Assembly (NCBI GenBank): GCA_030706015.1
Contig: JAUZPI010000052.1
Span: 1-30,299, forward strand
Length of the DNA: 30,299 bases
Source: Bacillota bacterium
GTDB lineage: Bacteria > Bacillota > Clostridia > Clostridiales > Clostridiaceae
Reading direction: 5' to 3'
Shown here: positions 15,368-22,808 of the stretch, piece after piece
Layout of the letters: every line of letters begins with the position of its first letter
Numbering within the stretch: the stretch's first letter is position 1
Translations under genes and position numbers: made by a program
The notes under the pieces: model-generated
The model's input: the letters and a program-made list of their open reading frames with translations, nothing else
What the model was told of the DNA's origin: nothing
Database searches by the model: none

Positions 15368-16297
15368 TCACTTATCATCTGTATACTTATTCCACTTTCT
15401 CTCTGTATAATTCCACTGCATGAAAAACTCATCCTCCTCGGTAAGAGAATCATATACAGGTTTTAGAAACTTAATTATGTTTTTCATTATCTCGGAAAAC
15501 TCAATATAAGCAACATTTATTTTTTTCAAAAATGCAGCCCACATCTTATTTCTGCTTTCATCTCGTATAAATTCATCTTCAAATATGATTAAATGTTTTT
15601 CTATTGCTGTGTGTCGCCTCTGTAATGTCCGAAATACAGCCTCTTGTAGACTTCTTCCATCAAATTCATTTGCTATTAAAAGCGTATAAATATCATAAAA
15701 ATCTTTCATCCTGCTATTTGATATAGATAGTACAATCATAGCCTGAAACTTCTCCGAAATAATAGACTCTAATGAATAAATTTTTATTTTAGGTGCATTC
15801 ATATCCAGCAGAACTGGACATTCAATTATCTGTGGTTTAGGAGTTACAGTATCGCCAAACCCAATATCTAATTGAAGAGTATTCCTAGCACTTCCCAAAA
15901 GACAAACTACCTTCACTCGTACCCCTTTGTAATCAGCATCTTTTTTAATTTCTTCGACCTCTACTCTCTTTGCCATGAATACTAATCCATCGTCTTCACA
16001 TTTAATATCACAAATTTCAGTAAATACTTTCTTCATATGTTCCATATCATTTGAAACTTGTTGTGCTAGAAAATCCATATCTCTTGTTGGCCTACCCTTA
16101 AAATCTGTCAATATAAACATAAGTAGTCCACCCTTTAAAACAAACTGATCTACATATTGGGATATGGATATCCTATATAATAGTCTTTCTTGCATATATA
16201 AGAGCATAATTGAATCCAAAGTTCTTTTTTCACTTCTAGCAATATTGGTAAGTCTTGCTCTCACCGATGCAACTACATTTTTTACTTCCTTAGTCAT
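15368..16297 (-). CDS. abiEii: AbiEii/AbiGii-family nucleotidyltransferase toxin
   Basis: 309 aa cytoplasmic toxin of type IV toxin-antitoxin/abortive infection systems. The nucleotidyltransferase signature is LKGGLLMFI followed by RPTRDMDFLA (catalytic Asp pair, about residues 76-78). A later acidic strand in LQLDIGFGD, the Lys in SIISEKFQAM and SRMKDFYDIY complete the AbiEii motif set. Homologues add nucleotides to RNA targets such as tRNA acceptor ends and stop growth. ATG overlaps the antitoxin stop by four bases (ATGA), the usual arrangement. Located on an accessory segment between tRNA-Ser repeats, where it would penalise loss of the segment. Confidence 0.9.
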   Translation of the reverse strand: MTKEVKNVVASVRARLTNIARSEKRTLDSIMLLYMQERLLYRISISQYVDQFVLKGGLLMFILTDFKGRPTRDMDFLAQQVSNDMEHMKKVFTEICDIKCEDDGLVFMAKRVEVEEIKKDADYKGVRVKVVCLLGSARNTLQLDIGFGDTVTPKPQIIECPVLLDMNAPKIKIYSLESIISEKFQAMIVLSISNSRMKDFYDIYTLLIANEFDGRSLQEAVFRTLQRRHTAIEKHLIIFEDEFIRDESRNKMWAAFLKKINVAYIEFSEIMKNIIKFLKPVYDSLTEEDEFFMQWNYTERKWNKYTDDK

Positions 16298-16899
16298 ATA
16301 AGTACCTCTAAATATTCTTTAACTTTTCTTTCAACCTTGCATTTTTGAGCATACATAATTAATTTGCTGAGATTCCTATCTTTCCTTTTCATATACTCAT
16401 TCATGCCTTCCTTTACCAGCTCAGGACCTATCTTATTTCTGTATCTTATACAATCGCAAATGGTTTTTTCCAAGTCATATACTCTAATTTTATGACCCTC
16501 TTTCTTTACTTCAGTTATACCTAGTTCATAAAAAGATTGCGTAAAAAAAACTAGCTTTATTGGTGGATACTCTGGAATAGCAACCTTTTTGTTTCGTTCA
16601 ATAGCAACTTGGTAGTGCCATGGGTTATATGTTGTTAGTTCATGAAATGCTAAGGCTGATGTAAGACATATAACACCTTTGGGAATTATCCTGTAAATCT
16701 CATAAATCTCATTAGTATATTGAAAATCATCCTCGTTCCACTTGTAAAGTCCCCAACTAACTCTTATAATATATCCTTCGTTTTCCAAGTTGTTTATATA
16801 GTATGGATTAATTCCGTTTTGAACCAATTCCTTACTTCTCGCATAACCGTTATTTTTTATAAATATACCTCTAATTCTTTTCTTTATTTTATCATTCAT
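16294..16899 (-). CDS. abiEi: AbiEi-family antitoxin / transcriptional regulator
   Basis: 201 aa with AAAGGGG seven bases before ATG 16899. N-terminal winged helix (GYARSKELVQNGINPYYINN, then LENEGYIIRVSWGLYKW) and the C-terminal AbiEi antitoxin domain (CLTSALAFHELTTYNPWHYQ, then DLEKTICDCIRYRNKIG). Known homologues counteract AbiEii without stable binding and repress their own promoter by binding inverted repeats. Here a perfect 9-bp inverted repeat lies just upstream of the ribosome binding site, with three more dyads beyond. Confidence 0.9.
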   Translation of the reverse strand: MNDKIKKRIRGIFIKNNGYARSKELVQNGINPYYINNLENEGYIIRVSWGLYKWNEDDFQYTNEIYEIYRIIPKGVICLTSALAFHELTTYNPWHYQVAIERNKKVAIPEYPPIKLVFFTQSFYELGITEVKKEGHKIRVYDLEKTICDCIRYRNKIGPELVKEGMNEYMKRKDRNLSKLIMYAQKCKVERKVKEYLEVLI

Positions 16900-16922
16900 A
16901 GATATACCCCTTTAATAATAAT

Positions 16923-17201
16923 ACCGCATTTACTTGAAAATGCGGTGGTTTTACTAACTTAATAATAAACTATTATTGATGTAATTTCAATAATAGTTAT
17001 TTAATAAAATCACCGCACATTTTAATATTCGCAGTGTCTTTCTTAAAAACAAACTTTACTAAATTAGCCATGTAACTAAATATTTCTGAAAAACTTCACC
17101 ACATACTTAATAAAATGCGGTTAACTTGTTAAACTTATATAGTTTTATTACTCCTAATAACATTCTTAACAAAATCACTGCACTCTTAAAAGTATGCGGT
17201 T
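16923..17201. promoter_or_regulatory. Four regularly spaced dyads upstream of abiEi (candidate operators)
   Basis: Dyad 1, 16923-16946: perfect ACCGCATTT / AAATGCGGT. Dyads 2 (17011-17037), 3 (17097-17122) and 4 (17176-17201) are degenerate versions with the same CACCGCA...TGCGGT plan. Their starts are 89, 86 and 79 bases apart. Between dyads 1 and 2 is a separate perfect 12-bp inverted repeat, AACTATTATTGA / TCAATAATAGTT (16968-16998). The dyads are plausible AbiEi binding sites; alternatively they are old tandem duplications or a MITE-like palindrome. No gene lies in 16900-17325. Confidence 0.55.
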
Positions 17202-17277
17202 ACTTTTTTAAAAATATAAAATAATGCATTATACAGTACTATTATCTCTTAATCACAATATATTCAAATAAAAAATT

Positions 17278-17302
17278 AGAAGGTAAATCTTCTCTACCTT
17301 CT
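17278..17302 (-). terminator. Terminator of intact tRNA-Ser
   Basis: AGAAGGTA / TACCTTCT stem with a 9-nt loop, followed on the minus strand by AATTTTTTA, 24 bases past the tRNA 3' end. Confidence 0.75.
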
Positions 17303-17325
17303 TACAAGAAATAAATAACGCCTAG

Positions 17326-17414
17326 CGGAGAGAGAGGGATTCGAACCCTCGGCACGGTATGACCCGTGCACTTGATTTCGAGTCAAGCACCTTCGACCTC
17401 TCGGACATCTCTCC
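17326..17414 (-). tRNA. tRNA-Ser(CGA), intact
   Basis: 89 nt. Acceptor GGAGAGA / TCTCTCC with discriminator G, D-arm with GTCCGAGAGG, anticodon loop CTCGAAA (anticodon CGA, reads UCG), long class II variable arm (GCACGG / CCGTGC) and T-arm GAGGG TTCGAAT CCCTC. CCA is not encoded. It supplies the function that the interrupted copy at 12.2 kb may have lost. Confidence 0.95.
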
Positions 17415-17478
17415 TTATGGAAACACCATATAATTATACTCTATTATAACCATTTAGAACAATGATAAACGTTTTCAA

Positions 17479-17517
17479 AAACACAAGGTTTTCAGGGACT
17501 CTGAAAACCTTGTGTTT
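17479..17517 (-). terminator. Terminator of ferredoxin gene
   Basis: Stem of about 15-17 bp (acacaaggttttcag / ctgaaaaccttgtgt) with a 5-nt loop; the minus strand continues with a T run. Separates the ferredoxin from tRNA-Ser. Confidence 0.85.
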
Positions 17518-17522
17518 ATAAA

Positions 17523-17711
17523 CTATTCTACTGTAATTGCATTCACAGGGCATTGATCCTCAGCATCTTTTGCAGCTGCTTCAGCTTCCGTTGAAAGTTC
17601 CTCCTCTATTGCCTTTGCTTTTCCGTCATCATCCATCTCAAAAACCTCTGGGCAAACACCACTGCATAATCCGCAGCCGATACAAGCGTCTTTATCAACA
17701 TAGGCCTTCAT
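17523..17711 (-). CDS. Ferredoxin, single [4Fe-4S] type
   Basis: 62 aa from ATG 17711; GGGAG lies nine bases upstream, whereas the in-frame ATG at 17720 abuts it. CIGCGLC supplies Cys10, Cys13 and Cys16 and CPVNAI supplies Cys54, enough for one [4Fe-4S] cluster; Cys20 is an extra cysteine as in Thermotoga-type ferredoxins. The N-terminus MKAYVDKDACIGCG and acidic middle segment are typical of clostridial monocluster ferredoxins. Cytoplasmic electron carrier; partners are not shown by the neighbourhood. Confidence 0.93.
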   Translation of the reverse strand: MKAYVDKDACIGCGLCSGVCPEVFEMDDDGKAKAIEEELSTEAEAAAKDAEDQCPVNAITVE

Positions 17712-17980
17712 GTAAACCATCTCCCTTTTATATTTTGCTCTGTTCTAACAACATGGCTAAAAGTATTAAAACAGAGCATATATTAAAATGCTGACTATAT
17801 TTCTATTTGAGTACAGTGGAGGATCATAGGATTTAGTCAGCATTATTAACCATTAATTATTAACTATTAACTTTTACCTAAATATTATCACTATTTAACC
17901 TCTTATTCTGTAACAAAAGTTACCATTACTCTTATTTATAAAATTTTTTAAAAGACATCACTGTATAAGCTCATATATGA
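17712..17980. other. Gene-free interval upstream of ferredoxin
   Basis: AT-rich. 17775-17945 is homologous to 12470-12650 and with the tRNA forms the right-hand direct repeat. No coding capacity was recognised and no clear promoter assigned, though the ferredoxin promoter must lie here. Confidence 0.45.
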
Positions 17981-17984
17981 AAAA

Positions 17985-18019
17985 AACCAGCACTAGATAA
18001 TAATATCTAGACACTGGTT
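17985..18019 (-). terminator. Terminator of the DUF438 gene
   Basis: AACCAGTG...TCTAGATA pairs with TATCTAG...CTGGTT, and the minus strand continues with seven T residues. Starts 13 bases after the stop codon. Confidence 0.8.
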
Positions 18020-18031
18020 TGCTCTATTTTT

Positions 18032-19243
18032 TTAGTCTTCCACTAATCTTTTTTCACCTTTTATTTCTTGTATTGATTTTATATTTTGTGTAACTTCTAG
18101 AGTACCTATGTACTCACCCTTTTCATCTCTTACTGCAAAATATCTTATGTATACATACATTCCGCCCATGTTGATCCAAAAGTCTTCGCTGTCTTTTTTG
18201 CCGCTCTTAAAATCTTCAAGCATTTTCTCTACAATGTGAACACTTGCTGGTGGATGACAGTTTTGAACAGTCCGCCCTATAACAGCCTTTGTTCTTGAGA
18301 ATATCCTCTCTTTTCCCTGTGAAAAATATTTCACTACATCATCTTTATCGATAAAGGTTATATCTAGAGGTAAGGTATTTAGTAATAAACTTATTTCCTT
18401 TGGAGTAAGTATTCCCGTATCAAATCTAACAAAGCCCTTTGAAACAGCACTGCCTTCCTCCTTATCTTCTACATCCTCTCTCTTAGGTCTCCACTGAGCT
18501 TGCGGACTGGCAAGACAATATCCAATTTCATCACTTTCCCGTTCAATTTTAACCCACTCATCTTGACTTAAAGTATCTATGGACATAGGGAATAATATAT
18601 TTCTCTCTTTGAAGATCATTTCACTCGCCTTATTTACAGCCTCCTCAGCTAAACCAACAAGTTCATCCTTATTTCCTTTGTAATTTATCAAAGCATTTTT
18701 AGTTTTCTTTATAGCATCCCTTATTTCATCATCAACACCCCACATAACCTTTGGAGGTGCAGTTATGCCGTACTTCTCTAAATAAGGAAATAGTAGATTT
18801 TCTTTTTTCTTATAGTGTTTATCTATATCCCACAATAGATTGAAGTTTTCTGTTAGTTTATTTAAGTTCTCCTTAGAATCCTTATCTTTTAAGGAATCTA
18901 TTGCAGGTTTTATTTCGTTGTTTATTAGCTTTTCTAATTCCTTATTTTCAATTTCAAAGGTATGCAAGGGATGACCTGGCACATGTTCTGGGTGGTGTAT
19001 TTCTTCTATAGATCCCTTAAACAAAGACGCGTGCACATCGCATAATCTTTGTATTTCTGTTATGGGCATGCCTTCCGCCACAAGACTTTGCTCTAAATCA
19101 GATATTTCCGAGGCTGCTACCCCCTCAAAAACCTCTGCAAATCTCTTCTTTACTTCTTCTGGGTCTTTACCATCATGAAGGTCTTTTATAAGTTCCTTTA
19201 GCACCTTCTGCCTATATTCTCTATTATTAATAAGCTCACTCAT
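18032..19243 (-). CDS. DUF438 / hemerythrin / PAS-domain sensor protein
   Basis: 403 aa from ATG 19243 (GGAGG eight bases upstream; an in-frame GTG at 19258 lies inside that site). Residues about 1-70 are DUF438 (LIKDLHDGKDPEEVKKRFAE). Residues about 85-235 form a hemerythrin-like four-helix bundle with candidate iron ligands in HHPEHVPGHPLH, DKHYKKKENLLFPYLEKYG and KERNILFPM. Residues about 280-395 form a PAS domain (LPLDITFIDKDDVVKYFSQG, then RTVQNCHPPASVH and YIGTLEVTQNI). The architecture is common in anaerobic Firmicutes and is thought to sense oxygen, NO or redox state. No output domain is present, so it probably acts through protein contacts. Confidence 0.92.
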   Translation of the reverse strand: MSELINNREYRQKVLKELIKDLHDGKDPEEVKKRFAEVFEGVAASEISDLEQSLVAEGMPITEIQRLCDVHASLFKGSIEEIHHPEHVPGHPLHTFEIENKELEKLINNEIKPAIDSLKDKDSKENLNKLTENFNLLWDIDKHYKKKENLLFPYLEKYGITAPPKVMWGVDDEIRDAIKKTKNALINYKGNKDELVGLAEEAVNKASEMIFKERNILFPMSIDTLSQDEWVKIERESDEIGYCLASPQAQWRPKREDVEDKEEGSAVSKGFVRFDTGILTPKEISLLLNTLPLDITFIDKDDVVKYFSQGKERIFSRTKAVIGRTVQNCHPPASVHIVEKMLEDFKSGKKDSEDFWINMGGMYVYIRYFAVRDEKGEYIGTLEVTQNIKSIQEIKGEKRLVED

Positions 19244-19313
19244 CTTTATTTCCTCCACTGCTTACTATGTCATAGAGATATTTTATTCAATATATATTTT
19301 TATATACTATTAT

Positions 19314-19757
19314 CTAATCTCTTCTGGCTTTAAAGAAGCTTGTGATAATATCACTGCACCTTTCGTTGTACTCCCATTGTACATCTACATGATATCTTAA
19401 ATAATCACTTTGGACTATATTAATCACAGAACCGCAGGCTCCTCCAACAGGCTCAAAGGTTCCTATATGCAGCTTTGAAATTCTAGCTTGAGCAATAGCA
19501 GCTGCACACATAGGGCAGGGTTCTAAGCTTACATACATTGTACATCCATTAAGCCTCCAATTATCTAATTCTTCGCAGGCTTTTCTTATAGCTATTATTT
19601 CTGCATGAGCAGTAGGATCTTTTAGGGTTTCCTTTAGATTATGTGCCCTAGCAATAACTTCTCCATTCTTAATAATAACTGCCCCTACAGGTACCTCTCC
19701 TAGTTCCGCTGCCTTTTCTGCTTCTATTACAGCTTCCTCCATAAAATTAATATCCAC
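19314..19757 (-). CDS. tadA: tRNA-specific adenosine deaminase
   Basis: 148 aa from GTG 19757, preferred because GGAGTGG lies six bases before it; longer in-frame starts at 19772 and 19790 lack a site. Converts A34 to inosine in tRNA-Arg(ACG). Zinc-deaminase signature HAE (51-53, His ligand and catalytic Glu) and PCPMC (80-84, Cys ligands), with VPVGAVI and the C-terminal helix ending in FFKARRD. Essential in most bacteria. In clostridia it often lies near dnaX and tRNA-Ser genes; here it is downstream of a repeat cluster. Confidence 0.93.
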   Translation of the reverse strand: MDINFMEEAVIEAEKAAELGEVPVGAVIIKNGEVIARAHNLKETLKDPTAHAEIIAIRKACEELDNWRLNGCTMYVSLEPCPMCAAAIAQARISKLHIGTFEPVGGACGSVINIVQSDYLRYHVDVQWEYNERCSDIITSFFKARRD

Positions 19758-19844
19758 AATAAACCACTCCATTTTTATAGGTATATCCACATCTATCTTC
19801 TGAATCTATCCACATTGTTGATAACTATTCACTATACATTGTGT

Positions 19845-19877
19845 AAAAAAATTTCTGCAACACATTAGCTGCAGAAA
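19845..19877 (-). terminator. Terminator upstream of tadA
   Basis: TTTCTGCA (19877-19870) pairs with TGCAGAAA (19859-19852) around a 10-nt loop; the minus strand continues with TTTTTTT. It ends transcription from the 20034-20639 gene after the palindromic repeats. Confidence 0.8.
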
Positions 19878-19895
19878 CCTCCTTTACTCCTTTTA

Positions 19896-20040
19896 GGTTA
19901 GCGAATTAAAACTCGATCTGAGACCGAAACGGATTATTTTGATTGTATTATCTCTTCAAATACAGAGTGATACTAAATACTGTATTCTCCTTCTCGGTTA
20001 GCGAATGGACGCTCGACCTGAGGTCGAGAGAGATTATTTG
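19896..20040. repeat. Palindromic repeat cluster A (two units, 100-bp period)
   Basis: Units begin with ggttagcgaat at 19896 and 19996. Each has a 17-bp palindrome (ctcgacctgaggtcgag at 20012-20028; decayed version actcgatctgagaccg at 19911-19926), then gattattt. The first unit adds gattgtattatctctt and aaatacagagt. The second unit ends at the stop codon of the 20034-20639 gene. Confidence 0.85.
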
Positions 20041-20639
20041 AGTACTTCCACATAATCCCCTCTTAAATTGCCCAGCTGATCTAAAAACTCTCTCCATTCC
20101 AGTGAGGGAGATTTGTGTTCTTTTAGTCCATCATCTGTATAAATCTTCATGTATGTTATATCTACTTTATTACATAAAGCTGATATTTGTTTAAGCTCCT
20201 TAACATCGCTATCTTGTAATTCTATTTCATCCTGATGACTATCAATAATATTAGCTGCTAAACTACCTAGATAAGATGTCATTTCACTAACTACTTGGCT
20301 ATCTAATGTTTTTTTGCCGGTATCCTTTTCTACATATACTTTGGAGTTAAGATCGTCATAGTTTTTAAATACTTTATAATAATCTGCAGAATATCTCTCA
20401 CTATATTTTTCAAGACCCACAGCATCTTGTATGCTTATCTTATTGTTCCTTAGTATTTCATTAATCTTATTCTTTAAATCTATATTATCCGCTCTGAAAT
20501 TATTTGCTTCATAGGATTCAATGTCTTCAAACAGCGTCTGATATTTATTTGCCACAATAAATCTATTAATATTTATTCCTATGCTGATTATTAAGGCAGC
20601 TATTAAAACTGCAATAATTGTATTACTTTTTATCTTCAT
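20034..20639 (-). CDS. Membrane-anchored hypothetical protein
   Basis: 201 aa from ATG 20639, behind GGGGGA at six bases. One N-terminal hydrophobic segment (about 6-23, IIAVLIAALIISIGI) acts as a signal anchor, leaving about 175 residues outside or in the cytoplasm. The rest is helical and charged, without recognised motifs (for example LFEDIESYEANNFRADNIDL). The family is not known to me. The stop codon TAA is contributed by the palindromic repeat that begins right there, and a second repeat cluster lies upstream. Confidence 0.75.
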   Translation of the reverse strand: MKIKSNTIIAVLIAALIISIGININRFIVANKYQTLFEDIESYEANNFRADNIDLKNKINEILRNNKISIQDAVGLEKYSERYSADYYKVFKNYDDLNSKVYVEKDTGKKTLDSQVVSEMTSYLGSLAANIIDSHQDEIELQDSDVKELKQISALCNKVDITYMKIYTDDGLKEHKSPSLEWREFLDQLGNLRGDYVEVLK

Positions 20640-20734
20640 AATTTTCCCCCACATTTCAAGCATGTCACTTCAGTTATCGAACCTTTTCACCTATTCCTTA
20701 CATGCTGTTATGTGGTAATGTTTAGTGTTATGTT

Positions 20735-21045
20735 TATTTGTTATATAATATTATCTCTTGAAATACAAAGCTCTGCTAAGTACTACTTTCCCCACTTAGG
20801 CTAGTGAATTAACGCTCGACCTGAGGTCGAGAGAGATTATTCAGATTGTAATATCTTTTGAAATACAGAGTACTGCTAAATACTGTATCCCCCATCTAAA
20901 TTAATGAATTAACGCTCGACCTGAGGTCGAGAGAGTTTATTTGATTGTATTATCTCTTGAAATACAGAGTACTGCTAAATAATACTTTCCCCACCTAGGT
21001 TAATGAATGGACGCTCGACCTGCGGTCGAGAGGGATTATTTGTGT
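20735..21045. repeat. Palindromic repeat cluster B (three units)
   Basis: Palindromes at 20814-20831, 20914-20931 and 21013-21030 (CTCGACCTGAGGTCGAG twice, CTCGACCTGCGGTCGAG once), spaced 100 and 99 bases. Each is preceded by gtgaat/atgaat plus taacg or ggacg and followed by gagag(a/t)ttat, attgta-ttatctcttg and aaatacagagtactgctaaa. A partial unit tail precedes the first (20735-20800). The last unit overlaps the 3' end of the phzF-like gene. The 20664-20974 interval holds no gene apart from these repeats. Confidence 0.88.
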
Positions 21046-21826
21046 ACAGCTCGCATCTCATAGTTGTAACTGCCTGACCAATTAATAATACACGGTCACC
21101 CTGTACTACATTTCTTAAAATTCCGCCTCTCTTGGAAGCCTGATATGCCATAAACTCATTTTTGCCAAGCTTTCTCTTCCAATATGGTGCAAGACAACAG
21201 TGCGCTGAACCAGTAACAGGATCTTCATTTGTTCCATCCCCTGGTGCGAAAAATCTACTTACAAAATCATAAGGCTCTGTTTGAGCTGAACTTGTAACAA
21301 TAAATCCTCTTGTAGGTATCTTGCTTAAAAGATTAAAGTTAGGCTCTAACTTTCTTACTATATCCTCTGATTCTACTTCAATAATATAATCGAATCTATT
21401 TTTTCCTACATATTTTACTGGAACACCTAGTGCTTCAACTAGTCTTTCTGGTATTTCACACGGCTTATCTTCTTCTGCCGGAAAATTTAATTCGATCCAT
21501 CCACCTTCCCTTAAATCAGCTGTTAAGGTTCCGCTCTTAGTGAAGAACACAGCTCTTTCACTAGGATCTAAATGACCTTTCTGCCACAAAATATGGGCAG
21601 CAGCCAAAGTGGCATGACCGCACAAGTCCATCTCCACATCTGGTGTAAACCAACGAAGATTATAACCGAACTCTGTCCTATATAAAAATGCAGTCTCTGG
21701 CAGATTCATCTCCATTGCCACAGCCTGCATCCACTGTTCATCTCCTGCTTCTTCTAATATACATACTCCAGCAGGATTTCCTCCAAAAGGGGTATCAGTA
21801 AATGCATCTACTTGAAATAATTCCAT
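20975..21826 (-). CDS. PhzF-family isomerase with repeat-encoded C-terminal tail
   Basis: 283 aa from ATG 21826, which overlaps the EamA stop by one base (TAATG). PhzF/DapF-like fold: N-terminal FQVDAFTDTPFGGNPAGVC, catalytic Glu44 in NLPETAFLY, FTPDVEMDLCGHATLAAAH, and GTNEDPVTGSAHC for the second half. Family members are cofactor-independent isomerases; physiological substrates are mostly unknown. The last 21 residues (NNPSRPQVERPFINLGGESI plus I) are translated from a palindromic repeat unit; the usual family end, MRCELYT, is at about residue 262. Cotranscribed with the EamA gene upstream. Confidence 0.9.
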   Translation of the reverse strand: MELFQVDAFTDTPFGGNPAGVCILEEAGDEQWMQAVAMEMNLPETAFLYRTEFGYNLRWFTPDVEMDLCGHATLAAAHILWQKGHLDPSERAVFFTKSGTLTADLREGGWIELNFPAEEDKPCEIPERLVEALGVPVKYVGKNRFDYIIEVESEDIVRKLEPNFNLLSKIPTRGFIVTSSAQTEPYDFVSRFFAPGDGTNEDPVTGSAHCCLAPYWKRKLGKNEFMAYQASKRGGILRNVVQGDRVLLIGQAVTTMRCELYTNNPSRPQVERPFINLGGESII

Positions 21827-22740
21827 TAATCCCTCTCCCATCTTAATGACTTCAACTTTAACCTGCTGACAAGTTTGGCTTCATTGAAATATACTCCGAC
21901 AAAAATTAATATTCCTCCAATTATCATAGTAGCATTTACCTGCTCTTTTAACACAATTACAGATGCAGCCATGGTTATAAGCGGAACAAAGTATATATAA
22001 TTTGAAGTCCTCACCGCACCAATTACGCTGACCGCCTTATTCCACATTATAAAACACATCACTGAAGCGCAAACTGCTAAAAAGAGAATATTAAATACTA
22101 TGTTGTAGTTTATATAAGCTAATTTCTGCAGCTTTAACCCAGACACTAGGGTTATTGGTATTATGCATATAAAACCATAAAAGAAGGTCTTTTTTACCAC
22201 AAAGGCTTGTTTATACTTGCTGTCAACCTTTTTTAAAAGTACCGAATATATTGCAAACACTACAGCTGACATAACCGCCAATATATCGCCGCTAGGATTT
22301 AATTTTAATACTCGACCATTGTAGATTATTATAAAAATCCCTGCCATTGCTGCTATAAATCCAAATATTAAATCCACAGAAAACTTTTCATCCCTAGTAC
22401 TGAAATGAGCTATAAGGGCTGTAAATATAGGAACAGAAGAGGATATAAGCCCTACATTAGTAGCCAGAGTATATTGTAAAGCCAGATTCTCCATAAAGAA
22501 ATATAAAGTCACACCAGTAAGCCCTAATGCAAAAAATAATAGTTCTTCTTTTATTCCAAGAAATCCATGCCTCTTTGGATAAACAAATACTAAAATTAAA
22601 CAAGCAATCAAGAACCTATAAAATAATATTTCCTCAGGAGTGAACGCTTTTAGTAATATTTTTGTTGCTGCAAATGTGGTTCCCCATATAAAGATTGTTA
22701 TAAATGCTAGAACATGACCTGTCATTGTTTGTTTTTTCAT
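21826..22740 (-). CDS. EamA/DMT-family transporter
   Basis: 304 aa with ten hydrophobic segments in two EamA repeats (about 7-140 and 150-290), GGAGGG seven bases before ATG 22740. Exporter of small metabolites in the cytoplasmic membrane; substrate unknown. Translationally coupled to the PhzF-like gene and next to an AraC regulator gene on the same strand, which may control both. Confidence 0.9.
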   Translation of the reverse strand: MKKQTMTGHVLAFITIFIWGTTFAATKILLKAFTPEEILFYRFLIACLILVFVYPKRHGFLGIKEELLFFALGLTGVTLYFFMENLALQYTLATNVGLISSSVPIFTALIAHFSTRDEKFSVDLIFGFIAAMAGIFIIIYNGRVLKLNPSGDILAVMSAVVFAIYSVLLKKVDSKYKQAFVVKKTFFYGFICIIPITLVSGLKLQKLAYINYNIVFNILFLAVCASVMCFIMWNKAVSVIGAVRTSNYIYFVPLITMAASVIVLKEQVNATMIIGGILIFVGVYFNEAKLVSRLKLKSLRWERD

Positions 22741-22808
22741 GTATTCTCCCTCCCATCGATATTAATAATACATCATAAATGGAAAGGATGTATTGTAAAA
22801 AATTGCAG

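Noticed and set aside
16923..17201. CRISPR-like array from regularly spaced dyads
   Set aside because: Repeats are too degenerate, the intervals are 79-89 bp with unequal AT-rich spacers, and no cas gene is present; operator array fits better.
19896..21045. CRISPR array from 100-bp repeats
   Set aside because: The whole 100-bp unit is repeated, not a short repeat with unique spacers.
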